Shown in pieces: positions 18,632-29,653 of a stretch of DNA of 64,000 nt; the first letter of the stretch is position 1; every line of letters starts with the position of its first letter. Location of the stretch: the NCBI RefSeq assembly GCF_000186865.1, contig NW_008705561.1, forward strand, positions 1,249,757 to 1,313,756. The letters are read 5' to 3'. This DNA comes from Aureococcus anophagefferens. Taxonomy: Eukaryota > Sar > Pelagophyceae > Pelagomonadales > Pelagomonadaceae. Below the pieces are notes generated by a model. It worked only from the letters and a program-made list of their open reading frames with translations. It made no database searches and was not told the origin of the DNA. The position numbers and the translations under genes were made by a program.

Positions 18632-21087
18632 GAGACGTCGCCGCTGTCGGCGGCGGCGCGCACGGACGAGAAGGCGCCGAGGATGGCGATGGACGCGACG
18701 CGCTCGTAGCACGTGCCGGCCGCGAGCCGCTCCGACGTGGGGCGCAGCTTCAGCTCGGCGAACGTCGCGGCGACGCCCTTCGCCACCGCGCTGCCGCGCT
18801 CGCCGAAGTCGAGGACCTTCATCTGGAACGAGCCGGGGTGGCCCTCGACGGCGATGCGCCCGTAGAAACGCGCGCACGTGCCCCCCAGGACCGCGACGAC
18901 CCAGAAGCACTCGCGGCACTCGCGGCCCTTGACCTTCGACTTGCGGACCAGGCGCTGCACGAAGTGGAGGCCGTCGTCGGAGGAGGAGGTGCAGCACAGG
19001 AGGATCGTCGCGAGCCGGCCCTCGACGGAGTCGCTCGAGCCGTTGGACGCGGGGTCCGAGACCGCCGCCGCCATCAGGCTCGGGTCGACGAGCGTCCCCG
19101 ACCGGCCGAAGTCGAGCGTGTCGCGCTCGCGCCGCTGCGTGACGAGTCGCTCCAGGAGGCCGCCGTCGACCGACGGCTGCTTGGCGACGACGAGCTCGCG
19201 CTGGAGGTCGCCCTCGAGCGCGTCGACCATCACGAGGAGGCCGAAGACCGCGCCGGGCTCGCCCTTCTCCGCGTGGCACGAGATGCCGCCCGGCGTGCCC
19301 ACCACGGAGCTCATCAGGGGCAGCACGTCGCGGCCCTCGCTCTGGCACTTGGCGATGTAGCGCCGCAGCTCGAGCGTGCAGTCCGACTCGACGCGGTCGC
19401 ACAGCTCCAGGTTGAAGTCCGGGCGCGACGGGTAGACCATGATGTGGCCGAGTTCGAAGCCGCGGTGGATGTGGCGGGTGTTGAGCAAGGAGCCGTCCGC
19501 GAAGCGGAGGAACTGGTATTTGCGGAGCAAAGACGCGATGGTCTCGGTGCCGGGCTTGCCGGCGGCCGTGAATTCGCAGCGCCGGTGGAGCCCGACGCCG
19601 ATGGAGGCGCCGAGCCGGCCGCTCGTCGCGTCGGCCTTCTGGAGCATCGGCGCCAGGGAGTCCTCGGCGAGGAGCTTGGCCGCCGCCGCCTGAGCTGGCT
19701 CGTCGCGGAGGTCGACGTAGGCGCGGAGCTGGCCGCTCCGCGCCTTGCGCAACGCCTGGCGCCGCGGCTCGTATCGAGCGTGCTCCTCGCGGTTGAGCCG
19801 CAGCTGGTTGAGCTCGAAGTGCTCGAGGCGAGCCTCCAGCGGAAGCTTCGCGATCGCGAGCGCGGACGCGGTCGACGCCTCGGGCCGCATGGCGACGACG
19901 CAGGCCATAGGGTCGAACTCGCCGCCCGCGACGGCGTTCTTCGGCCGCTTCGACGGCGGCGGCGCGCGCGGCGGCGGCGCGCGCGGCGGCGGCTGCACGT
20001 CGAGCTCGAACGCCGCGCCGCGGTAGGCCGGCGGCGGCCGGCCGCCGGGGCCGGAGAGCGCGGCGCCGCCGCCGAGGACGCCGCCGCCGAGGCCGCCGCC
20101 GAGGCCGCCGCCGAGGGCGAGCAGCGACCCCGCGGCCCGCGCGCCCGGAATCGACGGCGGCGCGCCGCGGTAGGCCAGCACCGGCGCGCCGTAGTCCGGC
20201 GGCCGGCCGCCGGGGCCGCAGGGCGCGAACGGCGCGCCGCCGAGGACGGCGCCGCCGCGGTCGCCGAGGGCGAGCAGCGACCCCGCGGCCCGCGCGCCCG
20301 CGGGCGGCGCGCGCGGAATCGTCGACGCCGTCGCGCGGTAGGCCGGCGGCGGCGGGCCGCGGTAGTCCAGCGGCGGCAGGTCGAGGACGGCGCCGCCGCG
20401 GTCGCCGAGGGCGAGCAGCGACCCCGCGGCCCGCGCGCCCGCGGGCGGCGCGCGCGGAATCGTCGACGCCGTCGCGCGGTAGGCCGGCGGCGCGCCGCGG
20501 TAGGCCGTCGACAGCGGGCCGCCGGGGGCGTAGGTCACGCGCGGCGCGCCGCCGCCGCCGAGGCCGCCGAGGCCGCCGAGGCCGCCGCCGAGGCCGCCGC
20601 CGAAGAGGTCGGGCGGCGGCCGCGCGCCGTCGGACGCGTAGCCGTAGTGCTCGCGCGCGCGCGCGACGTTCTCGCGCTGCTTCTTGTCGTGGGCTAGCTT
20701 CTCGCGCAGGCGCGCGACGTGGCGCGCGATGACGCGGGCGTCGTCGGCGTCGACGTCGGCGGCGACGAGGTGCCAGCCCTTGAAACCTTTTTTATTGCAG
20801 GGACTGCCGGAGGAATCGCTGATGCTCGCGACGATCGGCTTTCGCAGGAATTTTTGCTCCGGCGCCGTGAGGTGGACGCCGGCCGCGCGGCCCAGCGCAA
20901 GCGCGAATGCGGCGACGGCATCCGCGTAAGTGACGCGGGCGCCTCGCGCACTACACGGCTGCAATGCTCCTCGCGCCCACGATGCTGTCGTCTTGTTGAC
21001 GGCATCGTACAGGCTCGACTTACACTCCTTGCCTGCTTTCGTGTGGAACCATGAATCAAGTGTTGTGCCGATGCCGCCCCCCGACAT
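18337..21087 (-). CDS. Large orphan protein with Gly/Pro/Tyr repeats
   Basis: 916 residues from the ATG at 21087 (the frame extends 14 codons upstream without ATG). Three parts are visible. An N-terminal ~150-residue helical region is rich in Lys/Arg (KKGFKGWHLVAADVDADDAR). A low-complexity middle has repeats built from 'PPAYRATASTIPRAPPAGAR' and 'AAGSLLALGDRGGAVL' plus GGLGG runs. A ~500-residue globular C-terminal region follows with well-mixed composition (LLRKYQFLRFADGSLLNTRH, DLQRELVVAKQPSVDGGLLE, CRECFWVVAVLGGTCARFYG), then an Asp run and acidic tail. I do not recognise the family. The well-mixed C-terminal region argues that it is a real protein. It could be a lineage-specific or highly diverged regulator. 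Confidence 0.55.
20110..20545. repeat. Coding minisatellite in the orphan gene
   Basis: Imperfect tandem units of roughly 140 bp, anchored by 'gcgagcagcgaccccgcggc' at about 20119, 20270 and 20412. They encode the AGSLLALG / PPAYRATAS / PRAPPAGARA modules of the orphan protein. Near-identity between the two right-hand units suggests recent duplication. Confidence 0.7.
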
Positions 21088-21281
21088 CTTCGCGTAGCCT
21101 CGCGAGCTGCCCTTCTGAATTTTGTTCAAATGTTAACGTAAAACTCCTTGGCCGGGGGTCATCTCGGTGGCGCACGACGCCGTCGAGGACGCGCTTCCAC
21201 CGGCAGACGCAGGCAGCCCCGACTGCGTGACGCGCGCGGACTTGCCAGGTCGAGGGGACCCGCGCGCGCGATCCGTGGGCG

Positions 21282-21938
21282 GTGCTCGACTCGTCATCAC
21301 GGCCATCGCCTTTCCGGCTGGGGTCCACGGGGCTCACCATCTTCGACGCCCATGGAAAAATTCTCAGCGAGAGCGACTTGGACGCGTTCGCGAAGCAAAT
21401 TGGCGAGCGCCGCCCGAGCCCAATGCGTCGCGTCCTTCGGTGCTTGCGGTGGAGTTTCGTCTACCCCGGTGGCCCGACGCGCGGCCAGCGTCCAAGCTGG
21501 CGCTCTTCGGCTGGCCCGTCGCGAAGGCCTGCGGCGGCTACTACTCGCTCGCCGTCGGCGCGTCCGGAACGCTGTACGCGTGGGGCTGCGGCGTCTTCTG
21601 CGACGGCGGCAACGACGGCGTCATCCCGGCCCTTGGGCGGCCGGACACGTCCTCGGAAACGATCCATCCGACGGCCGTCGACGGCGTGGGCCCCGTGGTC
21701 GCCGTCGTGGCGGGCGCGTACTATTCCGTGGCGCTGACGAAGGACGGGCGCGTATTAACGTTCGGCGCGGCGCAGCTGGGCCAGGTCGGGCGGTCGCCGG
21801 ACGGCGGCGGCGGCGACAAGGCGGGCCTGCCCGTCTGTGCCGGACGCACTTCCGGACGCAGATGCCGGACGCTGCTTGGCTCGGGTCGATGCTGCCGTCG
21901 CTCATCTGCAGGCCTTGCTGCGAGCCGAGCCAGGTTGA
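21282..21938 (+). pseudogene. RCC1-repeat fragment, frame broken
   Basis: Two RCC1-type blades are readable in one frame: VAKACGGYYSLAVGASGTLY(AWG) and VVAVVAGAYYSVALTKDGRV (LTFGAAQLGQVG). RCC1 propellers act as Ran exchange factors or scaffolds and need about seven blades. Upstream, a protein-like stretch (LTIFDAHGKILSESDLDAFA) lies in another frame. Downstream, VDAAVAHLQALLRAEPG and a stop lie in a third. No pair of splice sites reconnects these segments cleanly. I read it as a decayed or fragmentary copy; a gene with unseen introns or draft-sequence indels is the alternative. Confidence 0.45.
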
Positions 21939-22062
21939 GGGCTACGCTGACGGTGGCCGCCGCGCCGCGATCTGTGCCGACGTTACGCCCCGACGCTGCC
22001 AAAAACTACCCACACAGCCCTCCAGCGCGTCGCTCACACACACACAACAAGACAGCGCCACA

Positions 22063-23122
22063 ATGCCGAAGCCGCACGTGCGGAGGAGGCGTCGCTTCCT
22101 CGTCGCCGCGGCGCTGGCGCTGGGCCGCTGCGCCGCGTCGTCGACGCTGTCCGTCGCGCCGCAGCCCGTGCAGCCGCGCAAGCGGCTCGCGCTCGAGGCG
22201 GCGCCCTACGCCGTGGGCTGCGCCGTCGCCGGCGCGGTGACGCGCCCGCGTCCCGCCGAAAAAAGCCCGGCCCGCTTTTACGCGCCGTTTCCCCTCGCAG
22301 ATCTCGACGTGCGCGTCGCACACGGTGACGCTGCCGCTGGACGTGCTGAAGACGAAGATCCAGTCCGACGCTAACCTCGCGCGGCTCGGCGCCGTGGGCG
22401 CCGTGCGCGCGGTCGTCCGGTCGCAGGGCTCGCGCGCGCTCTTCGCGGGGTTCACGCCGAACGCGGCGGGCTACTTCATGCAGGGCGCCATCAAGTTCGG
22501 GTTGTACGAGTGCGGCAAGCGCATTTTCACGGAGACGCTGGCGAAACGGCGGCCCGACGTGGACGTGGACGACCCGGCGACGCGCGTCGGCATCTGGGTC
22601 GCGTCGTCGGCGTGCGCCGAGGTCGTCGCGTGCCTCGCGCTCTGCCCCATGGAGGCGACGAAGATTCGGATGGTCACGGACCCGCGCTACGCGCGGACGA
22701 CACTCGGCGCGCTGCGGCGCGTCGTCCGCGAGAACGGCGTGGTCTCGCTGTGGCAGGGCGTCGCGCCGATCATGGTCCGCCAGGTGCCCTACACCGTCGC
22801 CAAGCTCGCGGGCTACGAGGCCCTGAGCGCGAGCCTCGGTTCGGGCGGCGTCCTGCCGGGCGTCGTCGCCGGCGTGGGCGCCGCCGCCGTGTCCCAGCCG
22901 GGCGACGTCATCCTCACGCGCATCTGCGGCGGGTCGGCCAAGGCGCGGCTCTCGGGCCAGTGCGCGCTGTCCATGGGCGACGTCCTCGCGACGCTCGCCC
23001 ACCCGACGGAGCTCTTCGTCGGCCTCCAAAGCCGCGCGGCCATGTGCGCGACGGTCTGCGCCGCCCAATTCTTCCTCTACGAGGCCCTGCGCCCCGCGCG
23101 GCCGCCGCCGGCGTCGTCCTAG
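22063..23122 (+). CDS. Mitochondrial carrier (SLC25), phosphate-carrier-like
   Basis: Exons 22063-22236 and 22301-23122, 331 residues. The intron is 64 bp, GTGACG...TTTCCCCTCGCAG, phase 0, with the best polypyrimidine tract in the window. Three SLC25 modules are present: (1) SHTVTLPLDVLKTKIQSDA then GFTPNAAGYFMQGAIKFGLY; (2) ALCPMEATKIRMVTDP then GVAPIMVRQVPYTVAKLAGY; (3) AAAVSQPGDVILTRICG. The carrier signature P-x-[DE]-x-x-[KR] occurs as PLDVLK, PMEATK and PGDVIL(T)R. The 'GYFMQGAIKFGLYE' segment is the hallmark of the mitochondrial phosphate carrier (SLC25A3), which imports Pi with H+ for ATP synthesis. The basic, hydrophobic N-terminus may be a presequence. Confidence 0.82.
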
Positions 23123-23233
23123 GCCCGGGGGCTGTCGTCAGCCCCCCGCGGCGTCGCACCGCGGGCGTAATCGCCGTTCGACTCGGCTACGGTTCCGTCC
23201 GGAATCTTTAAGCCCCCGTTCAGAGTTCGCATG

Positions 23234-24187
23234 TTACGGCCGCCGCGGCATCGAGTACCCCGGCGAAGTCCACGGCGGCTCCCAGTACTCCAGGACGCGC
23301 AGGGCGACGTCGTGCGGCGCGTCGCGGCCGAAGCGCTGCCGCAGGTACCGCGTCAGGCAGCCGCGCGGCGCCGTGAGCACGCGGCGGTACGTGCGCACGA
23401 GGTTCTCGTAGCCGCCCGCGGCGTTGACTTTTTCGAGGTAGCGCCAGCCGTCAGTCAGCTTCCTAGCGGGTGGGATTAGGTTGAGCTCTTCCATGTCAAT
23501 AGTCGCGCCAGCTTTGAGCAGCACCGCGAGGGTGCGACGTTCGCCATGGTACTCCAAAGCCGCGCGGAGCGGCGTACCGTGATAGCCACTGACGCTATTC
23601 ACGTTGGCGCCAAAGGTGAGGAGGCATTTGATCGTTTCATCGGCTCCGCTCACCGCCGCGACATGCAGCGGCTCGTTGCCGTCTGCGTTTTCCACGTCGA
23701 CCTTGCAGCCTGCATCGAGTAAAAGACGCACAATTTCCGCCTTGTGCTTCCCGTGCTCACTGCCAGCTGCGTGCTCAATGCCAGCTGCATCATGGAGGGG
23801 CGTACCACCAAAGTCATCCACGCAATCGATGTTTGCGCCAGCCGATATGAGGAAACGCGCCACTTCCACGTGCCCTTCATAAGCCGCGAGGTGGAGCGGC
23901 GTGCACGAGCCGCGCACGTCGCGAACGTTTAAATCTCCGCCCGCGTTGACCAATAAGCGCGCGACCTCGACGTGCCCGTTCGCCCCCGCGTAGTGGAGAG
24001 CGAAGTCCCCGTCTCTGTCTGCTTGATCCACGCTTCCCGCAGCGAGTAGCGCCGCAACCATGGAGGTGTTCCCAGGTTGGGCGAACGTGTGTAGGAGCGT
24101 CTGTCCATGGCTTTCAGCATTTACATCCGCGTTGAAATGCGCGAGGATCACGAGCATCGCGTCGGTGTCGATCGACGCCGCGTCCAT
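23234..24187 (-). CDS. Ankyrin-repeat protein
   Basis: 317 residues from ATG 24187. Six to seven ankyrin repeats fill residues ~15-230, for example GQTLLHTFAQPGNTSMVAAL, FALHYAGANGHVEVARLLVN, TPLHLAAYEGHVEVARFLIS, TPLHDAAG, EPLHVAAVSGADETIKCLLT, TPLRAALEYHGERRTLAVLL. The C-terminal ~80 residues are basic and aromatic (YLEKVNAAGGYENLVRTYRR ... YLRQRFGRDAPHDVALRVLE), a tail seen in expanded ankyrin families of these algae. It acts as a protein-interaction scaffold; no partner is indicated. Base composition is less GC-rich than most neighbours, as for the Kelch gene. Confidence 0.8.
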   Translation of the reverse strand: MDAASIDTDAMLVILAHFNADVNAESHGQTLLHTFAQPGNTSMVAALLAAGSVDQADRDGDFALHYAGANGHVEVARLLVNAGGDLNVRDVRGSCTPLHLAAYEGHVEVARFLISAGANIDCVDDFGGTPLHDAAGIEHAAGSEHGKHKAEIVRLLLDAGCKVDVENADGNEPLHVAAVSGADETIKCLLTFGANVNSVSGYHGTPLRAALEYHGERRTLAVLLKAGATIDMEELNLIPPARKLTDGWRYLEKVNAAGGYENLVRTYRRVLTAPRGCLTRYLRQRFGRDAPHDVALRVLEYWEPPWTSPGYSMPRRP

Positions 24188-24344
24188 GTTTCGCTTAGCT
24201 GCGCGCACGGTCGTTCACGACGCGCGCGGACCCATCCGCGCCCGAGACCGGTCCGCTCGAGAGCCTCAACATTGCACTTCACCATCCGGGAGACACCCCT
24301 TACACGCACCCTAGTCTGCCCCGGGGCGTCGTTCGACTCGGATT

Positions 24345-25728
24345 TTACACGGGCGTCGTCACGCGCGCGCCGTCGTGGGGGCGGTACGCGCCGTCCGGCG
24401 GGAACACCTTGGCGAACGTCGCCGTGTCCGCGACGCCGCACGTGTTGTTCCGCGCGTCGAGAAATATGTAGCCGTCGACGCCCCACGTCGTCGACCACTG
24501 GTTCTTGACGATCCAGTACGGCGGGTCGCTGTCCATGTTGAAGCCCACGAGCCCGACGCAGTGGTCCAGGTCGTTGAAGTTGTAGGACCCGCACGTCGCC
24601 GTCGACATGACGCCGCCGGCGTAGACGTCCCAGTTCGCCGCGTTGACGCAGATGCTCGCCGGGCCGTGCGCGGCGACGGCCTTGCGGAGCCCGTAAAGGT
24701 CCTGGTCCTCGCAGTCGTCGAAGCAGCCCTTCGTCGCCCAGGAATAGTTGGCGACCTGCGCGTACACGCCCGTGAGCAGCGTCTCCTCGACCTCCGTGCC
24801 GATGCCCCGGCACGTCTCCGTGCACTTGGGCGAGAGGCACGTCCGCTGGCTGCCCATACCCTGGACGTAGGGGTAATACCACAAATTCGAGAGGCCCGGC
24901 GTGACGCGCTCCTTGATGTACGCGTACGCGGAGACGGGCCCGCCGCCGCCGCAGCCGAACATCTCGTCGTCGCAGGAGATGATCTGCTGCGCCGAAAACT
25001 CGGACGCGGGGTTGCCGTCGAGGTACCACTCGCTCTGCACCTGCTGCGCCACGGAGAAGGCCCAGCACCTGCGAAGCGCGGCGTTTCAAAAACGACGCGC
25101 GCGGCGGCGTCGGACGCGGGAATTTTTACGAGCCGCACTGCCCCTGGTTCTGGATGTAGCCCACGGTCATGCCGACGGCGCGCCAGTCGACGACCTTTTC
25201 GTCCGCGTCGAAGGTGTAGCGCCGGTCGCCGTCGTCCGCGGCGGTCCACTCGCGCGTCACGCCGCCGGACGTCCGCTCGACGGTGGCCTTGTCGAGCGCC
25301 GGCCGGTAGCCCTTGCGCGCCGCCACCTCCTCGGCGGTCCAGTCCATCATCTCCGTCTCGCCGAGGACCGCCGCGTCGCCCGCGGCGCGCGCCGCCGCGT
25401 TGAGCCGCCGCGACCGGCGGAGCCGCTCGACGTAGAGCGGCCGGCGCGCGGCGGCCTCGTCGTCGCCGTAGGCGCGGCCGCGGCTCGCGCGGAACGCCGC
25501 GAAGCGCGCGTCCTCCTCGTCCGAGACGTCCGCGAGGCTCGGCGCGTCCGGCGGCAGCTTCGTGCCGCCGTCGTTGATGGCCGGCGCGTCGTCGGCGTCG
25601 TCGTCGCTCGCGCGGCCCGTGCTCCTGAAGGAGACGACGGCCGCGGGCGTCGCGCGCAGCCGGAGGGCGACGAACGCGGCGACGACGAGCGACAGCGCCA
25701 GCGCCAGCGGCGCCATGGGACGGCGCAT
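24345..25728 (-). CDS. Papain-family (C1A) cysteine protease zymogen
   Basis: Exons 25728-25130 and 25068-24345; GT-AG intron of 61 bp; 440 residues. N-terminal signal anchor (MAPLALALSLVVAAFVAL), I29-type inhibitor propeptide (RFAAFRASRGRAYGDDEAAA), then the mature domain. The intron cuts the active-site motif: NQGQCGS|CWAFSVAQQ, with oxyanion Gln and catalytic Cys both present only after splicing. The catalytic His is in LDHCVGLVGF and the Asn in IVKNQWSTTWGVDGYIF. Substitution of Ser by Gln after VKN is unusual but seen in divergent members. It probably acts in lysosome or vacuole. ATG 25728 is chosen; the frame extends upstream with TTG only. Confidence 0.85.
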
Positions 25729-25905
25729 GACGACTCCCAGGGGCTGCCCAGACTGCGCGTCCGCCAATCTTGCGGGCTGGTGGTGAACCTTGAACGACGT
25801 GTTGAAGAAGTAAGCGGCGGGCGCGCGGCGGGGGGGCGGGCCGGGCCGGGCCCGGGCGGCCCGGCGGCTAGGGGGGAAGGGGGAGCGGCCGCGCGTCGCG
25901 CGCGC

Positions 25906-28900
25906 CTAGCACTGGAAGGCGAGGCCCGGCGGGAGGCCCGCGAGGAGCGTGTCGTCGATGGCCTTGGAGTGCGCGTCCGTCATCTTGCCGCCTCGGGAGA
26001 CGTGCCACTTGCCCGCGCCGCCGGAGCGGAAGCGGGACGTCGCCTCGGCGGAGCCGTCGCCGGCCTTGGCGGCGGCGGCCTTCATGGCCTTGAAGTCGGA
26101 GCCCGCGGCGACGGCGTCGAGGAGCGCCGGCGGCACGTCGCCCGGACCCGGCAGGTCGAGGAGGAACGCCGCGAGTTTCGCGATCTCCGCGCGCGGGTCC
26201 GCCTTGAGGGCCTCGAAGTGGACGTAGTAGACGCGCTCGTCCCGCTGGGCGTGGACGTACCAGTCGACGTGGTGGTCCTTCCAGGACCCGTGCTCGACCT
26301 TGCCCTCGACGAAGTTGCCCACGAAGTGGTCGAAGTCGCCCGCGTACTCAAAGGGCGGCAGCGCCGACGCGTGCGCGTAGAGCGAGCAGCAGACGTCCTT
26401 GGGGTTGCGGGCGATGTAGACGATCTTGGCCTTGGGGTCCAGGTTCGCGTCGGCGACGGGGAAGAGGCCCCGCGGCGCGTGCGTCTTGAAGACGCGCCGC
26501 GCGTCCGGCCCGTGCGCGTAGGCCGCGTCGTGGGGCGGCCGCAGGCTGCGCGCGTCGAGGTAGGGGCAGGGCCCGCCGAAGCGCTTCGTGCGCAGGTAGC
26601 AGACCTCGGGCCAGGGCGCCTGCGACTGGAGCGCGGGGTGCGGCTTCACCTTGGTCGCGTCGCCGCCGTGGAGCAGCAGGAGCACGATCTGCTGCATCCA
26701 CGTCGTGCCGCACTTGGGGTAGGTGCAGACGAAGACGTCGCCGGCCCGCGACAGGAAGGACCGCCGCAGCTCCGCGACCGCGGACGGCTTCACGCACGGC
26801 GGGTGCGGCACCATTCGCCCGTCCGGCAGCCGGAGCAGCGAGTAGGCCATGCCCTTGCCGTCGAACAGGGGCGCGTCGAGCGTCGGGACGTCGTGGGCGA
26901 CGCCGAGGTCGCTGACCGCGCGGTCGAAGCCCGCCACGCCCCGGAGCTTGGCCGCCCACGCGGCGACGCGCGGGAACGCGGTCACGACCTCGGCCCACGC
27001 GGGCCCGTCCCAGACGTGCGCGGCTCGGCCGTCGTCGACGAAGCGCGCGTCGTGGGGCCGCACGGCGTGGGGCGAAAAGGCCGGGTCCGACGCCCCGCAG
27101 CAGCGGCGGTGGTAGAGCGCCGCGAGGACGACGACGGGCAGCGCGAACGCGTCCGCGAGCGACGGGCTCGCGCCCGCGAGGAACGGCGCCTCCGCGAGGG
27201 TCTCCTCCACGAGGCCCACGCGGCCCCAGAGCTCGGACGCGTAGGGCGCCATGTCGCCCGGCGCGTGGGGGTGCGCGAAGGCCTCCGCGAGCTCCGCGGC
27301 CGCGTCGCGCGCGCCCGCGGGGTCCAAACAATCCTTGGCGGCGACCGCGTCGAGGAGCGCCGCGCCGTCGCCCTTGAAGACGTGGCGCAGCGTCGGCGCG
27401 AAGAGCAGGTGGAGGCGCAGCGGCGCGAGCTGGTAGAACCAGGCCGTGCGCGCCCAGCCGGCCCACTTGCGCGCGACGGCGCGCGCGACGGCGTCGCCCG
27501 GCGTCATGCGGCCCGAAGCGTCGAACGTCGCGCACCAGTGGTCGCCGCGCGTGAGCGCGTCGACGTGCTCGACGATGACGCGGGCCCCGTAGAGGCACCG
27601 CGCGCCGTCCTTGCCCTTGAGGACGAGCGCCGGCAGCTCCCCGAAGGGCGTGAGCTTCCGGTGTTCCGTCGTCGCGTGCTCCAAGAGGCTCGCGTCGACG
27701 CGCTTCGGCGCGAAGGCGTAGCCGAGGTAGTCGAGCGCCGCGATGGTCGTCGCCGACAGGGCGTCGCTCGCGTCGTAGACGAGGAGGCCGCAGTCGTCGC
27801 TCACGAGCTCCGGGAACGCGCCCGGCATGGCCTTGAGCGGCGCGGCGTCGACCTCGCGGAGCGCGGCCGCGAGGCCGCTCGACGCGCCGCTCTTCTGCGT
27901 CGCGAGGCTGCGCTGCGTGACGCGCGTGAAGCCCCAGGCCTTTCCGCCGGCGCGCAGCTTGCCGAAGAGGACGAAGAGGGCCCAGGGCAGCGACGCGCCG
28001 AACCAGACGAGGCCGTACCGCGGCGCGTTCGCGCGGAGGAACGACGGCGAGAAGCCGCTGCCCCAGATGGCCAGGTCCCGCTCGACGAACTTGGCGAAGC
28101 AGGGCCGCGCCCGCAGCTTCTCGAAGAAGGCGACGGCGTTGCCGAAGGGCGCGCGGTCCGCGGCCGTCGCCGCGATGCCGTTCTGCGGCATCTTGACCTA
28201 GGCCGCACGCGAATACGACGTCGACGCGCGCGTCCTCGAACGCCCGTTCGTGGTGGAGCACCGGACGAGAGACTCGTCCAACCATCGGCCACGTCGACGC
28301 CACCGAGCTCGAGCGTTTCGAAGCGCGGTCGGGCGCGGCGGTCGATTTCGGCGCGGACCTCGACGAGCCGCGGGTACGCGGCGAAGTCCGCGGCCGTGAA
28401 GGCCGACCCGACAAGAAAGTCGCGGCCCGCCGTCGCCGCGTCGACCATCTTGAGGCCCTGGAGGATGCGCCGCACGCGGCTCCGGCACGACGCCGCGGAG
28501 AGGTACGTGCCCTCGTACATGCCGGCCTGTGTGCAAATCAAATCTTCAACCCGACTTCAATGTGCGCGTAATCGAACGATTTGGACCAGACTCTTTCGCT
28601 GTGCTTCGAGAACTCGCCGAGAGCAATCGATTCGTCCAAAAATCAGCCGAATCGACTTCGATTTGACCGAGCTAGAGAATTCTGAAGTTTGGCCCCGACG
28701 TCCCAGCTCGCTGGTTGATTTGCACACAGATGCCGGCGCACTTGCCCGCGTAGAAGGCGTCGCCCTTGGCCGCGGCCTCCGCGGGCGGGCCCTCGGCGAA
28801 GAAGGACGTGCGCGACCACTCGAAGCGCCAGAGGCAGCCGTCGAGCTGCTGGCGGCTCAGCGGCCAGACCTCCTCCGCGAGGCCGAGCTCCCACTGCTGC

Positions 28901-29349
28901 CACTGCTCGACGTCCGTGCGCGCGGCGAGGTCGCTCGGGTAGAGGGGCTTGGACTCGGGGAAGGCCTCGTCGAGGAAGGTGCAGATGGCCTGGGACTCGT
29001 AGATCGTGCAGTCCGGGAGCGTCGCGTGGCCGCGGACGACGAGCACGGGCACCTTGCCCTGCGGGTTGATCGCGAGGTACTCGTCGCTGCGCTGCTCGCC
29101 GGCCATGAGGTTGACCATGACGCCGTGGTAGGGCAGCGCCTTCTCGATGAGCGTCAGCCAGACGCGCCGCGCGCAGGGGCTCCGCGGGAAGTAGTAGAAC
29201 GTGAGGCCCGACCGCGGCGCGAACTTGGCCGCGAGGTCCGGCTTCGCCGGTTTGTCCTTCCGGGCCCGCTTCCGCAGCAGGGCGCGCGCGAGGAGCGCCG
29301 CGGCGCCCGCCGCCGCCACGCCGACGTAGCCCGCCCGCGACAACCCCAT
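25906..29349 (-). CDS. Fusion of two glutathione-S-transferase-like domains with a cytosolic-type sulfotransferase
   Basis: Proposed exons 29349-28738, 28526-28260 and 28197-25906, 1056 residues. The N-terminus is a membrane anchor (GYVGVAAAGAAALLARALL). GST module 1: YYFPRSPCARRVWLTLIEKA, AINPQGKVPVLVV, YESQAICTFLDEAFP, then across the introner KC|AGMYEGTYLS and FLVGSAFTAADFAAYPRL, continuing after the second intron into AVAFFEKLRARPCFAKFVER. GST module 2 is diverged (LTPFGELPALVLKGKDGARC, PSLADAFALPVVVLAAL). The sulfotransferase from about residue 780 has the 5'-PAPS loop CTYPKCGTTWMQQIV, catalytic KTHAPRG, 3'-PAPS site RNPKDVCCSLY and RSGGAGKW. Intron 2 is 62 bp with a GC donor. If the joins are wrong, the sulfotransferase part stands alone from ATG 28191. 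It may couple conjugation reactions. Confidence 0.65.
28527..28729 (-). mobile_element. Introner element copy 3 (203 bp) inside the GST-sulfotransferase gene
   Basis: Perfect 8-bp target duplication ATGCCGGC (28519-28526 and 28730-28737). On the gene strand the intron is 28737 to 28527, with a GC donor from the target copy and CAG from the element; frame KC|AGMYEG is restored. Both inverted-repeat ends carry the same change (CTGTGTGCAAATCAA instead of CTGTGTGGAAATCAA). Confidence 0.93.
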
Positions 29350-29653
29350 GCTGGAGCACCTCCGCCAATCGGCGCCGGGTGGATCCCTTCGGCTGCCCGA
29401 GTCCGGCCAGCCGGCGCTGCCGGTGCATGATGCCGATGTACTAGTTTGATGCTCTTCAACCCCCCAAAAAACTAAACGGGGCGATCTCTCTCCTGTTTCG
29501 ACCTGTAGTCGGTGCCCATTCGCGCGGGGCAGCCCACCCCGCCGCGTCCGGCCGCGCCCCGCCGTCTGGCCGCCGCCGGGGGCTCCCGGACCGGGAACGA
29601 TTGAGCCTTTCTCGTGCTGTACCGCGCCGTCAGTGGCGTGCGACCCGCCGACC

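Noticed and set aside
24901..29430. Very long open frame (about 1500 codons) on the plus strand
   Set aside because: It lies antisense to the protease and GST-sulfotransferase genes, is Arg/Gly/Val-rich, runs through an introner and has no domain. Such frames are expected at this GC content. The same holds for other long antisense frames, for example 55193-58165 and 58149-61730 on the minus strand.
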